From Atriophallophorus winterbourni (Eukaryota; Platyhelminthes; Trematoda; Plagiorchiida; Microphallidae): a DNA stretch of 64,000 nucleotides. The DNA lies in contig JACCGJ010001846.1 in assembly GCA_013407085.1 (NCBI GenBank), positions 1-64,000 of the forward strand. The letters are read 5' to 3'. Below, in pieces: positions 1 to 12,339 of this stretch. The notes under the pieces are model-generated. The model was not told where the DNA came from and made no database searches. It saw only the letters and a program-made list of their open reading frames with translations. Positions within the stretch are counted from its first letter, which is position 1; each line of letters begins with the position of its first letter. Position numbers and translations under genes: made by a program.

Positions 1-119
1 ACAAAACGAGTGTATAATGAAAATGCAACACAGCCAAAATTTCAATGAGAGTTCACATACAAGTACATTTGCGGTGTGGCCAATTGTTGGAATGCGAAAC
101 GTTGAGCCCTTGGCGGAGA

Positions 120-680
120 ACAAACATTCAATAATCAATGGATATCATCATTCAGAAGTGTAATTTGAAGACGAGGCCTGGTGATAGTTGTTGATGTCCA
201 TCCACGATACGTTCATGATACAACGGATACTTCCTAGATGGAAAGCATTTAGCTTCCGTTCATGTCTTGCGTGGGTGATCCAGGTTTCACTGCCGTACAG
301 TGAAGCATTTAGTACGCACGCGCTGTATCCCATCATATTTGTCTTTACAGTCAGCTTGCGGTTACACCAAACACGAGGGTACAATCGGGACAGAATGACA
401 GCTGCTCTGCCAATCCGCTTATCAATCTGCGTGTCTAGCTTGTCCACAATGGTTGAACCAAGATATGTGAAATGATGTACTGGTTCAAGCTGACAGTTTC
501 CAACAGTGATGATTGGATTCGATAAAATCCCTTGACCAAGGACTTTGCCAAGCTTATGCAGATTGTTTGCCCAGTCTTTGCATGTCGACGAAAAGCAGTC
601 TATTAGCGACTGGATGTGTTCTTGGGATTGAGCAATAATGGCTGCATCGTCAGCAAAAAGCAGGTAACGGTTTAGCACAT
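120..680 (-). mobile_element. Non-LTR retrotransposon reverse-transcriptase fragment
   Basis: A single open frame (about 678 down to 148) starts in the palm of a reverse transcriptase. The catalytic box reads LLFADDAAIIA near the start, where the two Asp of the F/YADD motif lie. It is followed by the thumb-like block HFTYLGSTIV and the stretch LYGSETWITHARHERKL, typical of the C-terminal part of RTE/CR1-like non-LTR polymerases. The 5' part of the element (endonuclease, fingers) is missing and the frame ends soon after the thumb, so this is a 5'-truncated dead copy. The class is inferred from motif style; RTE-like is the best guess. Confidence 0.75.
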
Positions 681-699
681 ACGGGATATTTTACTAAAT

Positions 700-3600
700 A
701 CAAACAATGCATGCAACGTTTGAAAGTTGTTCCAACTTATTTGTTTTACGCGTTCCAAAACAGTGAAGTCAGCGAGGCAATCTCAGAGAAGAATATTAAG
801 TTAATCATTCATGAGGAGCGTCACTTGTCTCGTTCATGAGAACTTTAGGTGGCTAAAGTTAGCCAATGCATTACGTTTTACTTCGCGTTGCGAATCCTGG
901 CCGGGTGGTTCGGCATAAGAGGGGAGCTCTAAGGCGACTGGTCTGGATGGACGTGTTGAGGAAGGCGATGTTATCATATACACCATCATACACACAGTTT
1001 AATATTTCCTATTAGGCATGGGAGACAGAACACTTTCCCCAGTCTTGGGGAGAATCAAGAATCATACCTATTATCAAGAAAGGTGGCCGAACTTCAAGGA
1101 AATCACAGATTCGAGAAAAACAAGTAACTTTTCAATCGCCAAATGCGTACGACAATGGTGTTCCGTTTCGTTACTCATCCAATATTGTAATTGATGCTAA
1201 TTAAAGGCCTGTATTGCAGACATCCCGACATCCGGAATTGAGAGAGATTATGGTAAAAAGCTTTTCGATTTGAATGTACTGAAGACTTAGTTCTTCTCTT
1301 CTATTCTAACACGGATTCTCACGCTCTTCAGGCAGACTATGTATTTTACAATCTTTTTGAATGCACTTTGCAGAACTCAGAAATTATAAGAGAAAATTTC
1401 TGATACATGATTTAGATCCGGCAGTGACAACCTTGGAACTCTTTTAAGCGCCCTTTTAAGCGCTATGCAATCATGAGTACTTTTCGAGCTTATATTCAAA
1501 CATTTGCTTGTGTTTGTTATTTAGGTTATTCGTCTGGGTAGAGTAAGACAATATAATTGTATTATACCTAATTCATTTTCGCACCAGCATCCCTAGTTTA
1601 TTCTGTTTGATTATATTATTAGAGAAAAGATGTTTGCTGACCTCTTCCATTCAACGCTATTAGCGTCTGTTGATTGTTTGAGTTCAGAACCTTTCTGCTT
1701 AGTAGATATCTTCAATGTAGATATCGTGTTACCTATAGGCCAAGATTCGTAGTTAATGTGGTTCCTATAAGCTCGACACGTTGCGCTTTGTGAGGCCGGA
1801 ACGAGTAGTTTGTGTTGCCTCAATCAAACACATTGGTACCATCGCAGTTTCCGATTGAAATGTTATAATTTTTAATCACTCTATTCAACAGTTAAGGTCA
1901 AATTCATTAAACTGACGACGAATCACGTACCGCGGAATACAATCCAGTTAACCTCCGGTTACATACTCTGTGATCGCATGAGAATCACGTAGCTGTCCTG
2001 AGTTGAACGACAATGCCATTGAGAGGTGAATACACGTTTGATGTTAAATGATTTGTGATGTAGTGGTTGATTTTTCAGGTAGTGGTGATATTAGACATGA
2101 TGAGGAGCAGTTGATTCACGAAGGAAGTATATGCATCGCACAATCGAGTATTGTGATTCACTTAAGTCCCACTCACATTCAAGTGGGAGAGTGTGAAGCT
2201 GGAGGCGCTGTAAGTGTAATTTCACACCAACTCCAATCTCAAATGTTTTATCAACACAAGCAATATTCATTGTTACAATATAAGCTTTTGTGCGCTCTTC
2301 GTTCGCGTGTTACGTTGCACCTGGAATACATGTTGAGGACTTAAGCAATTTCCGAAGGTAAATATTCGACTTAGCATCTCAAGAAGAAATGAAATAGCTA
2401 AAAACGATGGATAGTATCATGTCTGATCAATAAATAGCGTGGAACGTTTAGTCAAGTGAAAAAGTCGAATGCAAGCAATACTATAAAATGTCAAGCAATG
2501 AGTAACTATGTTTTTCTTACACCCCTCACATTGCCATGATAGCGTGGGCTTTTTTCTCTACCTTTAAAATGTTCAATCCCAAACTTATTTTTGTTGGTAT
2601 GGAGAATGTTTACGGTATAAAATTATGACAGTCATAGTGATGATGAAGCTCATACCGCACATATCGTCGATTCTGCGATTGGTTGAGATTGTTCATTCAG
2701 GGAAACACTTCCACATTCGGTTATGCATAGCGTCTCGTTTCAACGTAGGAAAATTGACACGCGACTTTCGTCGGATTTCAGACGGTTAGCGGTGAGCAAC
2801 ACCTGGTATGATTTTAGGCACAAGTGCAACATTTGCACTGCATGTTAAACTGGATATCGACGCATGCTGATAGGCTATCCAGTTGAAAGTTTCCCCACCG
2901 GAGAAAGCGGTTGTATATGGGGTGTAATAAAATGTGAACCTGGTCGGCTGATGGATCGTTATTAGGAACAGCAAACATTAATGGCCAACAATTATCAGAG
3001 TGTAAACAGATGGGTTTATGGAATAATTTAAATTATTATGGGTGGAGACGTTAAACGTACGCGGACCAGGTTTGTAGAGTATATATGAGATGCGCACCGT
3101 TAGTGCAATTTCGGAAATGTGAGCTTATTCTCAAAACAACTCTGGCTATCACAACCTTAAAACTATCACGTTATATACATATATCGCTTGGACTCCGATG
3201 ATCTAAACTATGCTATTTCCTCTTTGTCTTCAAAAATGTATTGAAATTAACAGGAAATGTGCTCTTCAGCCATTCCTATGCCCGATCTGGGGTAGCTTAC
3301 TCAGCGAGTGGTCAAATTTAACGTCGGCGTTCAAAGAATTAAGCATTGAAGCGGTAATGCCCGTTCCGGTTCAAGACTAATCGCAACCAGTATTCTCAAT
3401 CGTCTTCTCCGATTTTCATGACAATGTATAGGCACTTTTATTCACGGTCTGCATATGTTTTGCTACTATTTGCTTTAACAATTTTAGGCCATCCTACTTT
3501 AGTTTGTCCGTGCCATTGCAGATTTTGCGTTATTCTATAAAAAATATTGTTTATTGGCTACCCAAACATTTTAAGTAAACCGTTGAACGAAACATTGCTA

Positions 3601-6500
3601 TTTCGAATACGATCTGGACTTTAAGTCGTCGACATAAATCTATTCTCAAAAAGCTCGAGTGTTTTTGCACACCCCAGGGCACGACTGATTACATAAAAAG
3701 CGATAATAGTTGAAAACAACATTGTGATTGGATTCTCAATGACAGTGTTCTGCTCAAAGAATATTTCGGAGCATTGATCGTCGTTAACAACGCATCGTCA
3801 GCTATAATCGTCTTGAAGTTCGAACCTACGAGGTGTAAACTAATCACTTCATTGACTAGCCTTACTGTCGATACAGGAATCCGGTAGATGGATGCGTGGC
3901 ATATTCCAAAACATCCCGGAACTGTCTTCGGCTTTCGAATGAGATATCTGTGAATGGTGTTGATAAAAAAATTACACAGAAGCACGTCGATTTAACAATT
4001 TAAAGATGTTAAGTAGTGAACAAAAATAAAGCCATGCGCAAGTAGACCGTTTTCGCAATATGGAATGTGACCCTCTGGGGATCTAAATGTTTTCTTGCCG
4101 AGGTTGTTGACTTCGAATGATTATCTCCGAATTTTACAGGTGCTGAAAGTTCGCCAACTGGATGGGGTTTGGGTGTATCGTACTTCACTTTACGACTATC
4201 TTCAGTAACAATTTTACAATTGGATATGACGGAAAATATAATGAAAAGGTGTGTAAGTCAGATCAGGGTTTGAATGTGTTGTACAACCGCACATCACGGT
4301 GATCCTATTCCAAACAAAGGAGGACAGTCTGGAACGTCATCGGTCAAGATATAGTTCAAATTTTAAAGTGAAACATTCAGAATTCACCGCAAAACATTGG
4401 ATCCAATGTGATTTTCTTGTTCTAACTTCGAATCGGTTTAAGCCGATCAGTTGTAACAGACAAAGTGGATTACGGTAACATCAGTCAGTCCAGATGACTT
4501 GGTATTCATTCCTAATCAGACCACAGAACCCGCGTTAATCTCGCGTCCAAAGGAAAGTCGAACTTCCTAGCTAATGTGAAACTGCAGCCATTATTATATT
4601 GCCAATGAATTGAGTAACAATGTGACCCCTTCTATGTATGAGACATTAAAGGATTACGAAAGAAATCCAGTTGCCAGTAAAGATGTGATCGCATGTTCAA
4701 GCATATTGCACAAGCATAGTTGGTTACTCCAAGAATATTCAGGATTAACGATCTGGTACGAAAGCAGGTTTTCAGCGAAAAACAGGTGTTTACTTAGCAC
4801 GCAAATCGAGCGAGGGTACAGTTTAACCACTTTGAAAGACATTACGATACTTTATATTATTTTCACAGATGATAAAGTATAAATATTGATAAATTTCTGG
4901 CGGATAGCGTAAGAACTAGTTGTGAGTTGAAAAGTTGTCATCATATCCGTCTACCAATGGGAGCAACGTGCAACTAACCAAAGAAAAAATCAACATTGAT
5001 CGAACGAAATGTAAACTTACGTGGAAATTTGACTTCATCTGTTGGGAATAGCTTTTCTTCATCTTTCGGTTTGGCCTTCCAATCAATTATGGTCTGCACC
5101 GTACTAGGTGTGTTCTGTAGAATAGTCTTACAATACCGATCGTGCATTAAATGTGCTCTGGCCACACCAATCATAATGCGAGATGCTTCAACTGTCTCCT
5201 TGTAAGCGTCTGCTTTGATTGTCTGTTAAATAGTGATCAAAAGAATATAACATAGGCTGAAAACTTCTAAGTGTCATTTTCAGATGTAGTAAATGTCAAA
5301 AAATTAACCTTATTCAGATTAAAAGATATATTTTACGATTGTTCAGCTCGACGATTACAAATTAATTGTTATTATAAATACTATATTATATACAGACACC
5401 AAAAGTAATGTTCGAGAGCCTAGTTTTAACACAGGGTTACTTTAAAAACCTGCCATCTATTGTTTTGACTCGCTTTTACTGGAAAACAATCTAAACGCAA
5501 CTCAAATTGCTTGTTTCACGAGGAACAAATAAAAATGTTATCAGATATATAGTTTGTTATATACCTAACTCGGGAAAACAGGAAAGTGCCACTAGACATC
5601 AACCTTGCCATAGGAATCTTGATTTCGAAATGAGGTTAGGTTTAAATGCTCTCTGAGTGCAACTTATGTTCACATATCTGCCTGTGCTGCGGAATACCAC
5701 GACTCTTGGGTAACATATAATAACGCATTTGTTGTCTGACACAAATGCCTTATTTGGTACTTGAAAATATTATCGTATCATGCGACAAGGTTGCTTCAAC
5801 TTTCGAATTACACATTTTTTCAAGCCCTGTGATTCACCGTTTAGACTATGCTTACGACAGGATTATGCTTTTCAACTCACGCGCAAATGCAGTGCCTATG
5901 CTATAATAACAAGCTGGTATTCCATCTGTATTTGGAATGGTTTTCGCACACATCCAAGTGCACGACATCGACTTCTCAAACAGCAATTTGCTACTTGGTA
6001 AATAGGTTTTTAAAAATGTAGATCGCATCAGCTACCTCAGCAGCTGTATCAATGTTTCGGCATCGCTGGTTGGACAGAATTCGGCGTGTAGTTGTAAGGT
6101 AGCCGCAGCATTCCACAAACTAGACCACTTATTGTGTTAATAAGAGCAGTCATTGGCACTCGAGGGTGAGAAATTTAAATTGATCTGCCAGACTTTACTA
6201 ATGTAAGTGTGTAAAAATCATACTTTACGCAAAAATCACACGCGAAGTTTCAAAGTATACGACAACCGTTGTCACCATAACATCATGATTGCTATATGGT
6301 ACCAGCAAAAGCACGGAAACCCTAACCATAATAAGATTTCTAGTAGAAAAATCAATATTGAAACTAAATCAACCTGCATGCATTATGCTAATTGGGTCAC
6401 AATTTACTGATGTCGGACTATAGACCTATGCATCTGATCCTTTTTACTTCGCCGCATACAAATTGGCACAATACCCAAAGTGGCCTATCGCCACGTGGCA
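700..6500. other. Stretch without a recognisable gene
   Basis: I see only short open frames of chance length, AT-rich sequence and no domain, tRNA or clear splice-bounded exon here. It lies downstream of the TTC29-like gene and could hold 3' sequence of that gene or of another, but nothing in it supports a call. Confidence 0.4.
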
Positions 6501-6512
6501 TAGACAGCTGGA

Positions 6513-6587
6513 TCAACATAAACTCGGTGGAGTCGGGTTTTGATCTGCATGATCTAGAATCGCGACGCTGTTGACCCTCCAGAATGC
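6513..6587 (-). CDS. Possible terminal exon of the TTC29-like gene
   Basis: A TATTTAG acceptor at about 6588 opens a frame of 24 codons (begins AFWRVNSVAILDHAD) that ends in TGA at 6513. The phase (0) matches the donor of the exon at 7295. I cannot match the residues to the family, so this is only the nearest phase-compatible ending. Confidence 0.2.
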   Translation of the reverse strand, partial: AFWRVNSVAILDHADQNPTPPSLC

Positions 6588-7294
6588 CTAAATAAGCAGG
6601 TTCAGTGGCTATGAGCATCTTATTAGTTTGTTCAAGTAATCCTATGCTTTTTCAAGCGGGGTAAAGTGGAAAGCTTGTTATGAGGTCTGACAATAAGAGC
6701 CGCAAGAAAGCTGTCATCCTAATGACGGCCGCTCATTCGCTGTGCAAACGTTTCAGAGTTGTAGACGCCTTATGTATATCTCAGATTAAAGTGTACATTC
6801 CATATCGTTTCAAGGGTCCCTTAACTGTGTCGTGAATGCATGACGGTCTTATCAACTCATTACTGTAATTGATTATGCTGGTGATTATTAAACAAATGTG
6901 ATGTTGTGATAAAATATGTGAATATTTCAAAAGACTTGGTACTGATGAGTAGTCGCAAAATGTAAAGAACAAACTCTACAAACCCATTAGAAGTGTATAA
7001 TATTCATCCCGAAATCTTTTAAAATATATTCAGCTATAAAGTTTTCAGTATTGATAATCAATGGCATATTAACGAAGGTCATGTTTACTCGAGTTGGTAG
7101 TGATAAACCTCAATTGAATGGTGATCGAAAAATCTAGAGCTTTTAGACATGGTTGTATAAACATTTGCTTAATTGAGTGAAAATAGAGACCGATGAAAGT
7201 AACCCTACATGATCTTTCATATGAACATTTGATCAAAACCGTTCTTAACATCTTATTAGAATTAGGAATCGAGCAGGTGATTGACCAAACTCAC

Positions 7295-7481
7295 CTGTAT
7301 CATTTGAGGTAACGTGTATGATTTTTTTATCCATTTCAAAGCTGAGGAATGCTCTCCTATTTGATCATAGGCAGTGCCAAGCATTTGGCATGCTCTGCCG
7401 AGTTCAATCCATTGACCGTGCCGTTCACAAGAGTTTGCAAATTTCTGGAGATATTGAATGCATTCATCCATTTTATTCATC
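7295..7481 (-). CDS. TTC29: TTC29-like exon, TPR repeats (C-terminal part)
   Basis: The acceptor is TTTTTTCAG and the donor CAG|GTGAGT. One leading base completes a Lys codon with AA from the previous exon. It encodes about 62 residues with two TPR helices: CIQYLQKFANSCERHG, then LGRACQMLGTAYDQIGEHSSALKWIKKSY. The pattern of Gly-x-x-Tyr and Ala-Leu at TPR positions is plain. The exon ends in phase 0 with LPQMIQ. Confidence 0.85.
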
Positions 7482-10398
7482 CTGAAAAAATTGTATTTGA
7501 TTTATTGTGATTAGTTACTTACTGAATTTCAGTAGTTGAGTTGACGGAAAATATAAAATATCTAGCGTATCGTCAAGACCGTCTAGAGCATAAGCCAATC
7601 TACATTTTCCACTTTTTGTTGAATATATAGTTACTAATGAAACAAATTTGTATACTGCTGCTACTAACAGATATTCACTGTTCAGAACGGAGCTTAGTAA
7701 TAATATTTAACCAAATGTCGTCTCGCTCTAAATCAGCGAGTTGATTGGACAAATTCCAAGATTTTCAAGTATTGTTGAACTTTTAAATCATAAGTAAGCT
7801 TAGAAATTGGTGTTCAATGAACCTAATCTTTCTGAGTCCATCTGATGATTGGAAGGCGCTAGGTAACTGGTTGTAGTGTGTAAGTCCGCGGAATGTGAGC
7901 AACACTACGCGTGAAGAAAAGGACTCGCTCAATTCGGCATAGTTTTAAATTGAGATGAATTAGCAAGTAATCTTGGCTGCAACGTACTATATTATATAGT
8001 TACGATGTACACATAACACAACATTCTTTTTTATGAAAATACGAATATACACAACTGAGTAACCCAGGCAAAACACGTGAACAACTCTGATGCTAAAACG
8101 CTAAATTTAATTCTAATGAACTCTATTTATAAGTGAGTCAAAATTTTCTTTTGGCGGTACTAAAATTTTAGGAAAATATCATGAATATTTATTGATTGGG
8201 GGGTTAGAAATATGCACAAATAAACGTTGATATATCTTTTAGATTCCATCAGTGCATCTTATGTGTCAGTGATATCGAACACAATAGCAACAGTCGAGTT
8301 GATTGTGTATCTTCAAGTAGAACATGTTTTGTCTCAGCTACATTTTTATCATTGATGCTTTTGTATATAAGACCGTTTTTTTTAAATCGAAATTTTATAT
8401 GTTGGAATTAAGAGGAAACGCTTATACACATGTTGAACTCGGTTACATATGTCAACCATATGGAGCGATAGGAAGGGTATCTTGAGGTACAATTTAACAG
8501 TCCTTCTGCACCCACTGATTTTGAGAATACGGAACACTACTCCATGGTCCGTTTCCCTTGAGGTTCTCACTCAATCAGAGATTTACAATTTACTCCAGAG
8601 CCTTAAGCGCCATCGGGCATCAGGTGCTGATGCTTTAGTGCTGTCATTGTTCAAAGATGGCGGTTTCGCTTTAGTTTGCGAAATTCAAGCGCTGTTCCCC
8701 AACATATGGGCTGAGGAACGAGTTCCGATCCCTTGGAGAGAAACAGTAATCGCTTCGGTTTACTAAAAGGGACGGTGCGATTCTTGTGAAAATCATCTGG
8801 GTATCAGTCTCATTTCAGTAGCTCATAAAATACTGGCTTCCATCCTGCTTCACCGATTGAGTACCAAACGGAAGAGCAAATCCGTGAGAAGCAAACTGGG
8901 TTTCGTGCCGGTCGAGGGTGCATAGATCAAATCTTCACACTCCGTCAGTTACTGGAGGAATGCCACGCATTTTTTAGACCAACTATCGTGGTATACCTTG
9001 AAATCCGAGTGGCATTCGATTCAATCGATCGCGAAAGTCTTTGGAACTGTCTTCTGAGACATGAAGTGCCCGAGAAGTATGTTTGGATCTTGAAAGCATT
9101 ATATTTCCAAGCCTCATGCAGGGTTAAGTGTATGGACAATTGTCGTCATCGTTTAATATCTCCAGTGGGGTGCTGCAGGGCTGCCCTATCTCGCCGTTAT
9201 TTCTTAACTTAGCGATCGACGATGTCCTAGGGGAAGCTTTAGTTGGTCTGGTAGGCGCAGGTGTTGAACTTCTGCCGGGTGAGAGAGCTACCGATCTATA
9301 GTATGCGGATGACATCGCACTTCTGGGAGATAACTATGATATAATGCAACAAGCCTAAGACCACCTGGCACTTGAAGCTTCGAGGTATAGAATGTGCTTT
9401 GCTGCTCCATTGCACCGATTGTGGGACTTAGCTTAGTCCCCACATGAAAGCTAAATTTCAATTTGCAAATGAGGATTTATCCTCGAATTCGCAAATGTGC
9501 TTTGCGCCTAAAAAGTGTAAAACACTTACCCAGGACTGGAGCGGCTCTCTTCCAAATGTAACCGTGTGAGATGTCAATCTTGAATTGGTCGACAGCTTTG
9601 TTTACCTTGGCAGTTGTATCTCTCTCTGTTGGTGGTTGTGTCGCGGACGAGATCTCACAACGTGTACGCAAAGCGGGTGTAGCGTTTGCTAACCTTCGTC
9701 ATTTTTGGCGAGGACGCGATGTTCCACTCCATACGAAAGACCGAGTGTACAACGCAGTGGTGCGTGCTACACTACTTTATGGCTGCGAAACCTGGTCTAT
9801 CCGAGCGGAAGATGTCCGTCGACATTCTGTTTTTGACACCCGTTGCCTGCTTAGGATTGCTCGCACTCAGTGGCAGCATCGCGTTACAAATATACATGTC
9901 TACGAGCGGGCGTTAGTACCATGAGGCTACTGATTAAGCGAAGTGCTTATGCTTGCTCATTTGCGATGGTCGGGACAGGTTTCAAGAAGGCTTTAACACC
10001 GTTTACCATACCGCGCATTATTTGTCGAGCCTGGTAGAAGCTGGAATAAACGATCGGGTGGCCAGTCCATGACTTGGCACGTTGAGATGAAGAAACTCGC
10101 CGTAGCCTTAGACTCAGTGGAGCGTATGGGGCCCAAAAGCTTCACCTAATAGTTGGCCGGAAACCTTACGAGATATGGCTGCAAACCGAAGTCAGTGGCG
10201 GTAGTGTATTTTATTATGTGTGTCATACTTTTTTATTCGGTATTATTTTATATAAAAACAAAAAACCAAAACAAGCTGCTTTTGCGCATTTGTTTTTGCA
10301 TATTCCGCTTGCCTGCTTTCCCTTTTTTCACGCGCTTGCATATCTGCTTTTCCAACTTCATATTGCTTGGCACTTTGTCGGCTCCAGACTTGTGCTTC

Positions 10399-10444
<46 letters not shown>

Positions 10445-12330
10445 CGTGTCACCAAAATAATCCCGAATATTGTGTAGCTAGAAGGAGATCTCGTCGATAA
10501 ATACAGTTAACGAACAAAATGTTGACTTTTGCTGCATTCATTTGCCTAATAATGTTGCAAACTTCATCAGAAAATTGTCGTCAATGTAACATTCTCATTG
10601 ATGACTAGATTAAGGGAAGTGAATTAGATGAAATCTCACTGTAATCTCAGGAAATTCAGCGGTGCTTAGCCAAAGAAATCAATTCAAACCATAAAGCACA
10701 TTCAACGAGACCTACTCAAAATCGGTGATGAAACCATTGTTGACAAGTAACAGGATTGCTGGTCGGAATATGGTTTTGTCATTTGTTTGTGCAGGGGCAC
10801 AAGAATCGACGTGTATATATTCCCTTTGCAATAGGGTATTTTAAAATATATTACGTAGTCATCACAAGTGATCCTGGGATGAATGTTTCCGAATACCGAT
10901 CGAATGACTCACTTCTTGCACAAAGTCGCGAGCGCTTCCGTGACCTTCGCCAGTGTCACGTAGTCACCCCGATGGCACGCCTTGTCGAAAAGCCCTTTGT
11001 AAACCTGTCCATGGAAGACGAAGAAGAATGATGGTGAACACTATTTGGGTTCATCGTGAAAGATACTTGTACGCAAACCCACCGTCAAAGACTCTTCGAA
11101 ATTGCCAGCAGCGAACAAAAGATCACCGAGTTTCAGCCACACCTTGGCCAATATTTCCCAATCACCACCTTAAAATAAACAGTTGACAAAAATAAAATAC
11201 CTTTGAGATGCATATGTATATAACAAGCAAGAAGAATGGTATCGTGTTAGATTGGCAAAATTTAGTGATACCGATTTAATCCCTTGCAACCCACTCACGT
11301 TCCGTTGCAATGTCATAGGCCTGACGGCACAGCGCGATACGGTCTGAATGATATTCCACGGGACAGTCATCAATGCGTCGCTGGAAATTTTCCACCAAGT
11401 AAATTGCCGCCACTTTTTCCAACGTTTGCCCCTCGTCATCTATCCACAGCTTGCCTCGCGTAATTTTGTAGAAGTTGTCCAGAATTTCAGCAGCGTCGTC
11501 CAGAAAACCTGTGAAAGGATTGTAGGGGAGCGCTTCATAAGGATGGCGAATTTTCTGCTGGCGAAGAAGTTACTTGTTTACGAGTTTACGTTACGAAATG
11601 AGCATGTATAAATAAAATACGTGAGAGTGCGGGTGACCATAAGCTGATATTCGATATAACTGGGAGCGAAACGAACATTCACCTGTTTAGATTTACAACA
11701 TATATAACGGGATGGACTTTGTACACATCAGCTCATAAGGTTTAAACCATTACGAAACCGCAGCAAACGATTTAAAGGCTATCTGACCGGGTCTCTCTGT
11801 AGAGTTCACAATTGGAATGTTGAAACAAGGTTGTATTAAAGATTCCAGTGCATCTTCGACCAGGTCATCGTGAATTTAATTTGTTCCAATTATTTGTCTA
11901 ATAGTATTTTCGCTTACCAAGCTCTTGCAGCGTTCGTCCGTAATGCCGATAAGCCAGAGCTAACTTCAGTCCATCATCGCCTTTAATCATATGAGCGGCC
12001 TCGTATGCACGCTTGAAAAAGTGTTCTGCTAACCACAAGTCATCGGGAGAATCTTTACATCGCAAACCAAGCGTCAGATAGGAGGAGAACAATGTGTGCG
12101 CATCATCCCTTCGTGCTGCCGACTCGGCCTCAGAGAGAAAGCGTGCGATCATTTCCATTTTGTCTTTCTGCTCTGACAACGGTGGGATATACCAGAGTGG
12201 GGATTCTGGGCCGGCAATCCGCCTTTCTTCGTTCTGGTGCTTGTGTAAGGCGAACATTTCGGAAAACGAGTAGTGATATCCATTCTTTAAGAGCTCCTCG
12301 CAGATTAATTCATAGAAGGGTAGGCGAACT
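7295..12330 (-). CDS. TTC29: TTC29-like tetratricopeptide repeat protein (gene span, partial)
   Basis: Five exons on the minus strand (12330-11918, 11508-11299, 11168-11083, 11004-10913, 7481-7295) join in one frame at every junction and give about 330 residues. The product resembles tetratricopeptide repeat protein 29, an axonemal protein needed for intraflagellar transport and sperm flagellum function in animals. The first exon carries the family block GYHYSFSEMFAL and the later exons are TPR helices (LGDLLFAAGNFEESL, LGTAYDQIGEHSSALKWI). The family is about 475 residues, so N-terminal and C-terminal exons are missing or not recognised. Intron 5 spans 7482-10912 and contains an RTE-like retroelement in the opposite orientation. 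Identification rests on remembered family features, not on an alignment. Confidence 0.8.
7813..7912 (+). repeat. Degenerate family-B hammerhead repeat
   Basis: It shares the order of family B: a block like TGAACCTAATCTT, CTGATGA, GTAGTGTGTAAG and GTGAGCAACAC. The GAAAC core and the ACCGGT palindrome are eroded, so no ribozyme activity is expected. It lies in intron 5 of the TTC29-like gene. Confidence 0.6.
9415..9500 (+). repeat. Short structured repeat (family E), copy 1
   Basis: About 80 bp nearly identical to 21762-21838. It contains a hairpin from GTGGGACT to AGTCCCCAC and a second one, GAGGAT-TT-ATCCTC. It interrupts the RTE-like coding region. Its class is unknown; a small foldback element is possible. 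Confidence 0.6.
10399..10444. repeat. ATG trinucleotide microsatellite
   Basis: About 15 perfect ATG units. Open frames across it read as runs of Met, Asp or His and are artefacts. It follows directly on the 3' region of the RTE-like element and is probably its tail. Confidence 0.9.
10913..11004 (-). CDS. TTC29: TTC29-like exon, TPR helix pair
   Basis: The acceptor is GGACAG and the donor AA|GTGAGT. It encodes VYKGLFDKACHRGDY and then VTLAKVTEALATLCKK, which is TPR-like. It starts in phase 0 and ends in phase 2, fitting both neighbours. Confidence 0.8.
11083..11168 (-). CDS. TTC29: TTC29-like exon, TPR helix
   Basis: Acceptor TTTTAAG, donor ACG|GTGGGT. Two leading bases complete Arg, then it reads GDWEILAKVWLKLGDLLF and AAGNFEESLT, a clean TPR helix pair. 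I chose the GTGGGT donor because it alone keeps phase with the next exon. Confidence 0.8.
11299..11508 (-). CDS. TTC29: TTC29-like exon, central linker
   Basis: Acceptor CTTTCACAG, donor GAAC|GTGAGT. It encodes about 70 residues, including LDDAAEILDNFYKITRGK and KVAAIYLVENFQRRI. The FYK-(L/I)-T-x-G block is typical of TTC29. It starts with two bases of a Gly codon and ends in phase 1. Confidence 0.85.
11918..12330 (-). CDS. TTC29: TTC29-like exon, N-terminal TTC29 block
   Basis: Acceptor TTTCTCACAG, donor CTTG|GTAAGC. It encodes about 137 residues. ELICEELLKNGYHYSFSEMF is the conserved start of the family, followed by the helices MIARFLSEAESAARRDD, LWLAEHFFKRAYEAAHMI and LALAYRHYGRTLQELG. 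This is the most diagnostic exon. It begins one base into a codon, so at least one upstream exon ending in phase 2 is expected. I found no convincing one, although a frame at 12.51-12.71 kb (SDCFYESIEMSMQ with a GTAAAT donor) is a possibility. Confidence 0.88.
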
Positions 12331-12339
12331 CTGTGAGAA

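Larger units (their letters stand above)
8500..10445 (+). mobile_element. RTE-like non-LTR retrotransposon, degenerate, with ATG microsatellite tail
   Basis: Broken frames follow the order of a reverse transcriptase. About 8580: EIYNLLQSLKRHRASGADAL. About 8780: ENHLGISLISVAHKILASI. About 8900: REKQTGFRAGRGCIDQI. About 8990: VVYLEIRVAFDSIDRESLW. About 9300: YADDIALLGD, with the catalytic Asp pair intact. About 9700: RVYNAVVRATLLYGCETW in the thumb. At least five stop codons or frame changes interrupt it. An 80-bp structured repeat sits inside it at 9415-9500. The 3' end reads through a region shared with the copy at 61.5 kb and ends in an (ATG)n tract. Orientation is opposite to the host gene. 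Confidence 0.8.

Noticed and set aside
10153..10500. Open frames with runs of Met, Asp or His around 10.4 kb
   Set aside because: They are translations of the ATG microsatellite joined to element 3' sequence, in all frames.
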